In this document: positions 8,674-15,640 of the stretch, in pieces | Layout of the letters: every line of letters begins with the position of its first letter | How positions within the stretch are numbered: the first letter of the stretch is position 1 | Assembly: GCA_004151065.3 (NCBI GenBank) | Contig: NWUY0300108229.1 | Coordinates: 6,074 to 21,713, forward strand | Direction: 5' to 3' | DNA length: 15,640 nt | Origin: Larix sibirica | Taxonomy: Eukaryota; Streptophyta; Pinopsida; Pinales; Pinaceae | Notes under the pieces: generated by a model | Database searches by the model: none | Told to the model about the DNA's origin: nothing | What the model saw: only the letters and a program-made list of their open reading frames with translations | Position numbers and translations under genes: made by a program

Positions 8674-10416
8674 TCAACAAACATTGGTGCCAAAAGAGAA
8701 AGGGCTAGACACTTTTCTTGATAGCTTGGATGGTGGTTTTGAAAGTCCTGGGTCAGTGGTGGCCCATGAACTGATCGACGTTTTGGGGGAAGAGACGTCG
8801 ACAATTATTATTAACTTTGGTACGAGTTTTGTTACTGAGATCACAGAGGGGGTAATAAATGGAACCTAACTGACTACTATCTTGTCTCAAGTGATGCCTT
8901 AGATATCGAGGAGGAAGCTAAGGGTCTCGTTACAGGAATCCAAAACCCTAGTTTTTCGGTGGGGGGATGGGAAGAAAGATGTGGGGAGTAATGCCAAAGC
9001 TCAAAAAGACAGGAGGGAGACGATTAAGGTAGTAGGTTTGAAGGCGCGGTTTATAAGGAATCAAAAGGACATCAAAGTTTTGGATGCAAAGCTCTCTATG
9101 GTTTTAGGGCATGGTATTGGCATGAGTAAGATATCTTCTTTAATGGACTGAGCGTTGGTGGGGAAGTTTTAGAATAATATTTGTTGTCGTAAGTATTTAA
9201 TGCAATGGTGTGTGGAGTCATGGAAACCCTATCTTGGGCACATAACAGTTGTGCACTTGTTATTTAAGGGTTGGGTTTGTTTCAAATTTGAGACATAGAT
9301 GGACATAAATAGTATTATGGATGCCTACTCGAGGTGGGTTATATCAAGCTTAGTGTCCAAGCCTTGACACATTGGATTTGATTCAAGAAAGGAGCCATTC
9401 ATGGTGCAACACCTCTGTGTCTTACTTCCTGGGTTCCCATTGCCTCTTTGGAATTTAGTGGTCTTCAAAAATTTGGTGAATAAGCTTGGAAAATTCTTGT
9501 ATTTTGATGAATTATCCATGGAGTGGGAAGATAAGAGGATAGGCCTCATCCTAATAGAAATCGAGATATGTAAAGGGTTAGTCCTGAAGATAGAAATATA
9601 GTGGAGAAATCAATCTTTTATTCAGACCCTCGACTATTGGAGGGTGCCTTTCAGGTGCCTCCTATGTCATTCAACCAACCACTTAAAACATTTGTGCCAG
9701 TTAAACTTTGCTAGGGAGAAGGGAAGGAGGATAAGGAAAGAGTTGGGAGTGGGGCCTCCGATGAGCTTTGGTCCTATTGAAGAAGGCAGTCAATTGGAAA
9801 AGGAGGTTTCTCAGAAGACTATCCTGAAGACATTTGATTATCCTAGTTCGTAGGAGGGGGATACTATGATTTTATTTGATTTCGTCGGCTTGGAAGAGGA
9901 GGAAGGTAGGCACAACACCTCTTTTGTGAGTGTAAATTTTGGCCCTGATGCCAGCCAGAGGGAGGAAGGAAGGATTTGGAAGAATCTAGTAAGGAGTTGG
10001 GAGGGTTTTCCTTGACGACAATGCTGGAGGAAATCTATTGGCTTAGCTCGATGAAGGGGGACCCATCTATTGATGCTGCAACGATCGAGATATCGATGGG
10101 GGAGTTGAAGGTATTTGCGGAGATGGATCCTGGTCAACTTGGAGTCCCGAAGAAGTAATATTTAGCCTTGGGATATGTTGTGAATAAGACTGATAAGTTA
10201 GGTATACTTTCTTTCTTTCATTACAAGGAGTCAGGTGGCATTCTGGATCATTTAAGTGGTGAAGGAGGGTTTGGTTTTAAACCTCTTGTCGATGGATCTT
10301 CTTCAAGCTTGTCTTCACTACCTGTTTTTCCTGATCATTTGGATAGGGGCTATGTTATGTATTTTAAGGATTCCTTAATTAACCCTTCATTAAGGTTTAT
10401 AATGTCCCTCCTATAG
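8561..10416 (+). pseudogene. LINE ORF1 (DUF4283-like, CCHC zinc knuckle), broken
   Basis: ORF1 of plant L1 elements encodes the RNA-binding chaperone of the retrotransposition particle. One reading frame can be followed from 8561 to about 9970 without a net shift, but it has internal stops at 8867, 8900, 9149, 9170, 9296, 9365, 9599 and 9851. The start codon has become CTA (8561). Past about 9975 the likely tail continues in another frame to 10416. The DUF4283-like part (about 9150-9600) shows ALVGKF, an HITVVHLLFKGWVCFKF stretch, LLPGFPLPLW and LGKFLYFDELS. The knuckle follows at 9656. An acidic, Ser-rich tail separates it from ORF2. The element type is clear; the exact tail end is uncertain. 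Confidence 0.75.
9656..9697 (+). other. CCHC zinc knuckle of ORF1
   Basis: The encoded segment FRCLLCHSTNHLKHLC has the spacing C-x2-C-x4-H-x4-C, with Cys codons at 9656, 9665 and 9695 and His at 9680. All four metal ligands are intact. The preceding QTLDYWRVPFRC is the usual run-in to the knuckle in plant LINE ORF1. Confidence 0.85.
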
Positions 10417-10680
10417 GAAATTGAGGTCTAAAAGACCTGGAGCAAGAGGCCCTCTCCAAGCTTTCTGATACGAGGGTGAATACATGTCGAGTAAAGAAGA
10501 AGTTGGGTCTGTAACCTGGGTGTTGTGGAGGGATATATAACTCCCACTTTGAAGAAAAATACACCTAAGACACTAGTCAGGTCCAATGAAGGCTTTTTGT
10601 CTGCAGATTGTCCTGGAGGTAGTTTATCGGGTGTTTTTTGGGCCCTTAGAGCAAGGAATCCTAGGGTGGGGGGTTAAACT
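10417..10680 (+). other. Spacer between LINE ORF1 and ORF2
   Basis: About 260 bases link the end of the recognisable ORF1 tail to the endonuclease start. Short pieces may be eroded ORF1 coding sequence, but no motif is recognised. Confidence 0.4.
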
Positions 10681-11360
10681 ATGATTATTATTTCCCTGAA
10701 CCTTAGGGGGGTGGGAGGGACCCTGAAACAATGCACCCTTCGTTGGTTGTTAGCAGTTATTTGTTTGGAGATTATACTTTTTTCAGGAAATGATGGTCTC
10801 CGAGGAAAATGCCAATGAGGCCATTTCACCCTTAATTCTTGGATGGAATATCTGTTTGGTGGATGCATGTGGGTTTTTGGCTGGAATCATATCATTCTAA
10901 GACTCATGGAATGCAATGCTTAATGCATATACCTCTTTAGAAGGTCTAGTTCTAGATGGTGTGGTCAAGGAATTCAATCATCCAATCAAAATTCTAAATT
11001 ATTATGGCCCTTACCAAGCGAGAAGAGAATTCTAGTCGACCTTGAAGCAGATGCTTTGTTCTTGGATCTTGGACTAATTTTAGGGGGAGACTTAAATTTG
11101 AATCTAAGTGCTAGGGAATTGGGGGAAAAGGCAAGATTGGATCCCTTAGCTGCTTTCTTTGCCCTTATTTTTGATGAAGCAAATCTTATTGATGTCATGC
11201 CAAAACCGGTTATTCCAACTTGGAGGAATAGCAGGGATAGAGATGCGGGTGTGGAAAAAATATTGGACATGTTTTTTAATTGCCGAGGACCTTTCAAAGA
11301 AGGTAGTTAGATACAAATCATGGACAATGACTTCAACTATTTCATATCATTTGCATGTTT
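10681..11360 (+). other. ORF2 apurinic-like endonuclease domain
   Basis: Visible motifs in order are ISLNLRGVGG (10690-10719), a QEMMVSEE segment after a frameshift near 10790 (normally QET, holding the catalytic Glu), YYGPYQARREF (about 11002-11034), LILGGDLNLNL (about 11074-11106), PTWRNSRDRDAG, and RYKSW followed by SYHLHV where the family has SDHxP(I/V). The Asp-to-Tyr change in that last motif would damage the active site even without the stops. Frameshifts lie near 10790, 11040 and 11275. Confidence 0.82.
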
Positions 11361-11446
11361 GTATACAATTGGACTTTGTGGAGGAAAAACCAATGTATCT
11401 TTTCAAATTCAAACACTCATGGTTGGTAGAACAATAATTTAAAGAG

Positions 11447-11946
11447 TTGCTTATATCTAAGTGGAAAATATTTGGAGACAGGCCTAGTTCACCCATGGTT
11501 CATATGTCTGAAAATTTAAAAGCTCTTAAGTTTGCAGTCTTAGATTGGGAAAAGATGAAAAAGAAAAAGTTGCAAGAAGAGTTAAATGAAATTGAAGGCA
11601 AAGTTCAAGAGATATATGTCAATAATAAATCTTGTGTTTTTTCTGAGGCCGAGAAAATAAATATTGGTGATCTAGAGGGTTGTAAGAATGGGTTGTTGAA
11701 AATGGATGAAGAAACTTGGATGTTAAAAAGCAGAGCAATTTGGACAAGCAAGGCGACATCAATACTATTTTTTTTCATAAATATGTAGAGCATAGAAAGA
11801 TTATAAATTCAGTATGGGAACCTTTTTCCAATGGAGTTAATATTTATTCTCGAAAAGAATTGCAGGAAGGAGCATTGGCTCATTTTGAGATGCTATTTAA
11901 AAACCATTGGGGGGACAATATTTTGCATCAACTGAATGTGCTCTAG
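11447..11946 (+). other. ORF2 linker between endonuclease and RT
   Basis: The segment encodes NLKALKFAVLDWEKMKKKK, an IEGKVQEIY helix, ETWMLKSRAIW and, after a shift near 11745, GDINTIFFHKYVEHRKI. These are the standard landmarks of plant LINE ORF2 just before the reverse transcriptase (normally RxxWLxxGDxNTxFFHxxAxxRR). The charged, heptad-like stretch at 11550-11640 suggests a helical linker. Confidence 0.8.
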
Positions 11947-12770
11947 AATTACTTGAGACTTTTTAATGAAGATGAGGGCATGGACCTATTTGAACCTATG
12001 TCTTTAAACGAAATACAAAATACTTTGACCAAGTTTGCTAGAGAAAAAAGTATTGGTCCTGATAGATGGACTATGGAGTTCTTTCTGGACTTCTCCAATT
12101 TGGTTGGAAATGATTTAAAGTAAGTGGTTGAGGAATCCAGGTTGAAGGGCCATGTCTCATAAGCTCTTAATGCTACTTTTGTAGCTCTGATCCCAAAAGT
12201 TTCGAATCTTAGTTATTTCAATGACTTCAGGCCTATCTCTCTATGTAACTTGCAAAGGTGATAAGGAATATAATCAAGTGTGCTTTGTCAAAGAACATTT
12301 TTGAGTAGCAGTTTGGATTCCTCCATAATAGGAAAATTATGGATGCCATAAGAGTGGCACAATAGGTATTGCATTCTATTAAAATTCATAAGCAGGTTTC
12401 CATGGTTTTAAAGCTAGACTTAGTGAAAGCATATGACATAGTGGATTGGTCATTCCTCAGGCTTATCTTGCTTCAAATTGGGGTATGTTTGGAGGCTACA
12501 AACTAGATTATGGGGTGTGTATGCTCAACAAATTATGCAATGCTAGTAAATGACATCCCTACCAATTTATTTAAGAGCTCTAGAGGGCTCAGACATTGAT
12601 TCCCGCTATCTCCACTTTTGTTCCTTCTAATTGTGGAAGGACTTAGTCGGCTTATCATCAAAGCAAAGGGGGAGGAAAGAATAAAGGGAGTGAAAGTCTC
12701 ACCTCATTTTCATCTAACACACTCTCTTTTTGTAGATGATGTACTAATGTTTGGCAATGGAACTTTGTAG
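11947..12770 (+). other. ORF2 reverse transcriptase core
   Basis: Motifs in order: KSIGPDRWTMEFF (about 12047-12085), FVALIPKV then FNDFRPISLCNL (about 12178-12253), a shift near 12250, QFGFLHNRKIMDAIRVAQ, VLKLDLVKAYDIVDW with the first catalytic Asp (about 12405-12450), LRH*FPLSPLLF where RQGxPLSP is usual (12588-12620), and HSLFVDDVLMF with the catalytic pair at 12735-12740. FVDD replaces the FADD usual in plant LINEs, a conservative change. Stops at 12306, 12363, 12504, 12597 and 12768 interrupt it. Confidence 0.87.
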
Positions 12771-13835
12771 GAGTGGTCATAATATCTAGATTTTCTTAGC
12801 TATTTTTGCAAGGCCTCAAGTATGGAAGTTAGCATTAATAAGTCTCTTATACTCCAAAATGATTTAGATGAGCAGGTAGCTATTAGAATTCAAAATATGA
12901 TGTAGATCCAGATGGAGAAATTAGATGAGGGGATGAAATATTTGGGTTTCTACTTAAAACCAAATGACCACAAGAAAAATGATAGGATTTGGTTAGTTAA
13001 TAAAATAGAGAAAATAATTGATCATTGGTTCCACAAATGGCTCTGAATGGGAGGTAGACTCATCCTCGTTAAATTAGTCCTTGAGAGTATACTAGTGTAT
13101 TGGCAATCCTTGTCCAAAATCCCAAAGTTAATTCTTTAGAAAATTAGACAGAAGTGCCTTAAATTCTTGTGGGCTATTAAGAAGGAAAGGGGGAGTTTTC
13201 ATTTGGTTAAATGGGAAGTGCTTTCTAGTCCAAAAGCATCTCAAGGGTGGGGATTGAAAAATATCTTAAGTTTTGTTTCATCCTTAGCAACAAAGAGCAT
13301 GTGGAGATGTTTAGTAACTCTTGGACTATGGATTGAGGTGAAAAAGGACAAGTATTTAAGAAATATGACAGCATAATAATGGGTTAGATTGGATCCAAAT
13401 AGAGTCTCAAATGTCTCATTATTTTGGAATGTTTTAGTCAGAGCTACGCCAATCATTGCAAAATGGATGGCCTAGAAGTCAGGGGATGGTAATAAGGTAT
13501 TGATAGGGGAGGACCCCTAGGTGTGTGGAGCTACTTGTTTTAAGTTATTTGGTGTTTTAGTAGGCTTGTTAAGAAATATGGGCATGTATACTTTTTCTCA
13601 AGTGAGAATTCCTTCAGATTTTGGACAGTCTTATATGGAAGCACTTGATCTGGGATTGAAGGGACCTTTATCTAAAGAGTGGAATTTTTTTACCCAAGGA
13701 TTAAAACACCGTGGAGTGTTCCTATCTAATGAGGATGACTCTTTGGTTTGAACTTGGAACGATGTGGAAGGCCAGGTGACAACCAAGCTTTGTTATGAAG
13801 CTATTATTTCTGAGGATTCTACTTTTGATAAGCAT

Positions 13836-14035
13836 TGGTGGTTTCCTTTCATTTGGAAGTGGAACTGTCCTCTGAAACAAAAAATCTTTATTTGCTTCTC
13901 ACTAGCTAATAAAAATTTAACCTAGGGTAATTATGTGAAGCGAGGGGGGCATGTTCCAAATGTTTGTGTCCTTTGTAGGTAGAATAGTGAGATTGTTGAC
14001 CACTTGTTAGTTCATTGTGTTTTCAGCAAGTAGGT
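13836..14035 (+). other. ORF2 zf-RVT zinc-binding region
   Basis: The segment encodes WWFPFIWKWNCPLKQKIF, a leucine/asparagine stretch where LTW is expected but the Trp is TAG (13923), then KRGGHVPNVCVLC and, past another stop at 13980, VDHLLVHC. The C-x2-C and H-x4-HC ligand pattern of the plant zf-RVT domain is retained. Confidence 0.8.
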
Positions 14036-14297
14036 TTGGAGGGAGATCAAATGTACTTTAAATTTTTTTGGGCAATGGATAACAATGTCCTATTCACAAA
14101 GTTGCAGGAAATGGATAGACCTATGTAACAATCTGTTCAAAGAATATGATGGAAAATTTGGATACACAAGAACATGGTTTTATTTTTAGGAATTCAATCC
14201 TAAGGTTCATTCAGTTCTAGGGGTAGCCTTAGGTGCTTTTAAGGAATTTTCTCCAGGAAAGATGCCATTAAAGTAGAGGATAGTCATTCCTCCTAAG

Positions 14298-14696
14298 TTG
14301 AATTCAAGGTATCCTCTTGGGTATTTTGATGGGGCCTATCAAGGGCATGAGGGATCTTGTGGAGCATGGATCCTCTTGATCTTAGGTAGCCATTCTTTCA
14401 ATATCAAATTAGGAGTAGGGGTAGGATCCAGTACTAGAGATGGGCTTATAGATTTGTGGGGGTTGATGTACTTTTCCCATTCTAAGGGGGTTTTACAGTT
14501 CATGGTCCAAGGTGATTTAAAAATACTCATTGATTGGGTAAATGGGAAATTTGGTTTAAATGTTCTTCAATTAGGGTGGTGGCAAAGGAAGATCAAATTT
14601 TTACATGAAGGTTTTTTTGACATCCTCTGTTCTCATGTCCATAGGGAATACAATGTGTTAGCATATGCCCTATCCAAAGAATCACTTTCACTATAG
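14298..14696 (+). other. ORF2 C-terminal RNase H domain
   Basis: An uninterrupted run of about 130 residues shows YFDGAYQGHEGSCGAW with the first catalytic Asp, then GLIDLWGLMYF where the family has an E-LWAL type motif (the catalytic Glu is not evident), VQGDLKILIDW with the second Asp, and HVHREYNVLAYALSKESL where HxxREcNxxADxLSKxG is usual. The last Asp is Tyr here. C-terminal RNase H domains of this archaeal-like type are typical of plant L1 elements. With Glu and Asp missing, activity is unlikely. Confidence 0.85.
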
Positions 14697-15082
14697 GAAG
14701 GATGTATTGTTTTTTAAGAATGGAAAGAATATAGGGTGGTATCTAGGGGATCTTACCCTATTTTTTAATGTTTATTTCCGCTGGTCTTTTTTTGGAGACT
14801 TGGTAATCTGCTATAGCTTTTCATCTTTGAGCTATGTTAACTATACAATTCAGCTTTGGTTTGTATACTTCTGGTAGACAACGTGTAATTTCAGTTTGAG
14901 CTATTGTAATGGAACATTTCAACACTGGTTTGGATACTTCTAATAGACAGTTGGTTTGTCTAGGCTGTTTTGAGACTGTTTGAGTTTTATTTATGGACCT
15001 GCAATTATCTGATGAATATGTAATCTTTATATCTTGATTATAATATAATAGAAGATATAAGGTTTTCTTTGGGGAAAAAATA
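14697..15082 (+). other. LINE 3' UTR and A-rich end
   Basis: About 385 bases without coding signal. The block CAGCTTTGGTTTGTATACTT is followed ~70 bases on by a related block (ACTGGTTTGGATACTTCTAATAGAC), a short internal repeat. The element ends at GGGGAAAAAATA, just before the candidate target-site duplication. Confidence 0.6.
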
Positions 15083-15101
15083 TATTTTTAATATGAAAAT
15101 T
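15083..15101. repeat. Candidate LINE target-site duplication, right
   Basis: TATTTTTAATATGAAAATT pairs with 8458-8476, differing at three positions, two of them G-to-A. It directly follows the LINE A-rich end. Confidence 0.5.
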
Positions 15102-15331
15102 TGAAAATAAAAATATAATTTTGTAAATTCACTTTTACATATTATAAAATTTTATAATTTGAAAAAATATTATATATTTTATAATTAAAAAAAAATTAAT
15201 AATAAAATCAAAATCATTTTAATATATAGTTAAAATATCTAAAACATAATTATATAGTTTATAGTTTAAAAAAATATAATTAATATAAATGAGTGTTTTA
15301 TCTTTCAATTAAATATTAAATATTTTCTATT
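15102..15331. other. AT-rich flank right of the LINE
   Basis: About 230 bases of extremely AT-rich DNA with A-runs. It resembles in composition the spacers at 5800-6200 and 7130-7320 into which the LINE appears to have inserted. No gene or RNA is seen. Confidence 0.5.
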
Positions 15332-15367
15332 TGATGATGATGATGATGATGNNTGATGATGATGATT
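15332..15367. repeat. (TGA)n microsatellite with two undetermined bases
   Basis: About 11-12 TGA repeats, interrupted by NN at 15352-15353. It abuts the minus-strand LINE fragment to its right. Read on the minus strand it is an (ATC)n tail at the 3' end of that element. Confidence 0.9.
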
Positions 15368-15421
15368 AACGTCCACTGAGACCAACTTTGGTCTATCGGA
15401 CCTTAAGAAGAAAGAAGGAAA

Positions 15422-15640
15422 TTACTTGGTTTGCCGTAAAACTTTATTCCTATGCTCAAAAAGCTTACAAATAAGCATATCGAGGTCACTATAGTTTTGA
15501 CAAGTTAGAATATTAGGGAGGTTAGTATTATAATAAAGATTGTGAAACTACGATCTAATGTGGGTGTATGTAGGGCACTCTAGGAGAAAGTGAGTTTCAT
15601 CCTCGATGTTGTTAGTCTTGCAGAGATGGCAAGTCCTTTC
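15422..15640 (-). pseudogene. LINE reverse transcriptase C-terminus, partial, one stop
   Basis: The minus-strand frame from 15640 encodes RTCHLCKTNNIEDETHFL, then LECPTYTHIRS, a TAG at 15548-15550, and about 41 further residues ending in TAA at 15422-15424. The pattern C-x2-C-x4-IEDE-x-HF-x3-CP-x-Y is the cysteine-rich motif found near the C-terminus of many non-LTR reverse transcriptases, and the following KLFEHRNKVLR resembles the basic helix that usually closes such proteins. It differs clearly from the zf-RVT/RNase H ending of the plus-strand LINE. The internal stop suggests a dead copy. Family placement is not secure. Confidence 0.65.

Larger units (their letters stand above)
10681..14696 (+). 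pseudogene. LINE ORF2: endonuclease-reverse transcriptase-RNase H, broken
   Basis: ORF2 encodes the enzyme that nicks the target and copies the element RNA. The order is: endonuclease (10681-about 11360), linker (11361-11946), reverse transcriptase (about 11947-12770), thumb/connection (about 12920-13520), zf-RVT (about 13840-14035), RNase H (14298-14696). The frame shifts near 10790, 11040, 11275, 11745 and 12250. From 12249 to the final TAG at 14694 the frame never shifts, yet contains 19 stops: 13 TAG, 3 TGA and 3 TAA. Tryptophan-expected positions (13473, 13518, 13923) have become TAG. The start ATG at 10681 opens with IIISLNLRGVGG, the normal N-terminus of this endonuclease. At about 1,340 codons the length is normal for a plant L1, so the copy is not truncated, only mutated. 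Confidence 0.88.
8477..15082 (+). mobile_element. Near full-length plant L1-type LINE, decayed (~6.6 kb)
   Basis: This non-LTR retrotransposon has the usual plant L1 order: an 84-nt 5' leader, ORF1 with a DUF4283-like domain and CCHC knuckle, ORF2 with an apurinic-type endonuclease, reverse transcriptase, zf-RVT and a C-terminal RNase H, a 3' UTR of about 380 nt and a short A-run (GGGGAAAAAATA) at the 3' end. Candidate target-site duplications lie at both ends. No long terminal repeats are seen. Both ORFs are broken by many stops, and ORF2 also by about five frameshifts in its first 1.6 kb, so the copy cannot move itself. Confidence 0.88.
15332..15640 (-). mobile_element. 3' end of a second LINE, minus strand, (ATC)n tail
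   Basis: Reading leftward from the window edge there is the C-terminus of a non-LTR reverse transcriptase, a short 3' UTR (15368-15421) and an (ATC)n microsatellite. A simple-repeat tail in place of poly(A) is a feature of several LINE clades (RTE, CR1/L2 and relatives) and not of plant L1. The body of the element lies beyond the right edge. Confidence 0.6.

Noticed and set aside
9325-10137. Minus-strand open frames across LINE ORF1
   Set aside because: The plus strand carries the DUF4283-like and CCHC motifs; the minus-strand frames show no motif.
8561-14696. TAG read as a sense codon in the LINE
   Set aside because: GID1 in the same window uses the standard code, TAA and TGA stops also interrupt the LINE frames, and plant nuclear genomes do not reassign TAG. 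Biased mutation is the simpler explanation.
14665-14877. Open frame overlapping the end of the RNase H domain
   Set aside because: It starts in a different frame inside the RNase H coding sequence and runs into the T-rich LINE 3' UTR with no recognisable motif.
15332-15640. Penelope-like element in place of a LINE at the right edge
   Set aside because: No GIY-YIG endonuclease motif is seen, and the C-x2-C/HF/CP-x-Y motif followed by a short basic helix fits a LINE C-terminus better. The visible fragment is short, so this is not fully excluded.
1-15640. tRNA, rRNA or other structured RNA genes
   Set aside because: No cloverleaf-type sequence with a T-loop GTTCRA and matching stems, and no rRNA-like segment, was noticed on either strand; a covariance-model search would be needed to be sure.

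Overview
The window looks like nuclear DNA of a seed plant: one intact, GC-rich, intron-containing gene sits in long AT-rich, repeat-filled intergenic DNA. Large spacing, old decayed LINE elements and the wording of the encoded protein would suit a gymnosperm (for example a conifer), but the species cannot be fixed from the sequence alone.

Layout. 1-520: about 3.4 copies of a 152-bp tandem repeat. 521-1763: upstream and 5' region of the gene. 1764-3345: a complete gibberellin receptor gene of the GID1 family (two coding exons, one 514-bp phase-0 intron, 355 aa). 3346-4279: 3' UTR and downstream spacer. 4280-5600: an array of short related repeats, tightest at 4800-5340 where the period is about 120 bp and each unit carries two palindromes. 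5601-6388: very AT-rich spacer. 6389-7526 and 7538-8673: two direct copies of a ~1.14-kb block made of the same repeats, an AT-rich stretch and the 5' end of a LINE. 8477-15082: a nearly full-length plant L1-type LINE with ORF1 (DUF4283-like plus CCHC knuckle) and ORF2 (endonuclease, reverse transcriptase, zf-RVT, RNase H), all disabled by stop codons. 15083-15330: AT-rich flank. 15332-15367: (TGA)n microsatellite with two undetermined bases. 15422-15640: minus-strand 3' end of a second, different LINE.

Only GID1 appears functional. In GID1 biology the soluble receptor binds bioactive gibberellin, closes its N-terminal lid and recruits DELLA repressors for SCF-dependent degradation. The copy here keeps the gibberellin pocket and the degenerate hydrolase triad (Ser, Asp, Ile in place of His), but has Phe at the lid position that is Trp21 in the Arabidopsis protein.

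No conserved multi-gene system is present. The points most worth a second look are the Trp21 substitution in GID1; the LINE reading frames, which stay in register for kilobases despite 27 internal stops, two thirds of them TAG; the ~1.14-kb duplication with a templated filler at its junction; the palindrome-bearing repeat units; and the second LINE fragment, whose C-terminal motif and (ATC)n tail differ from plant L1.
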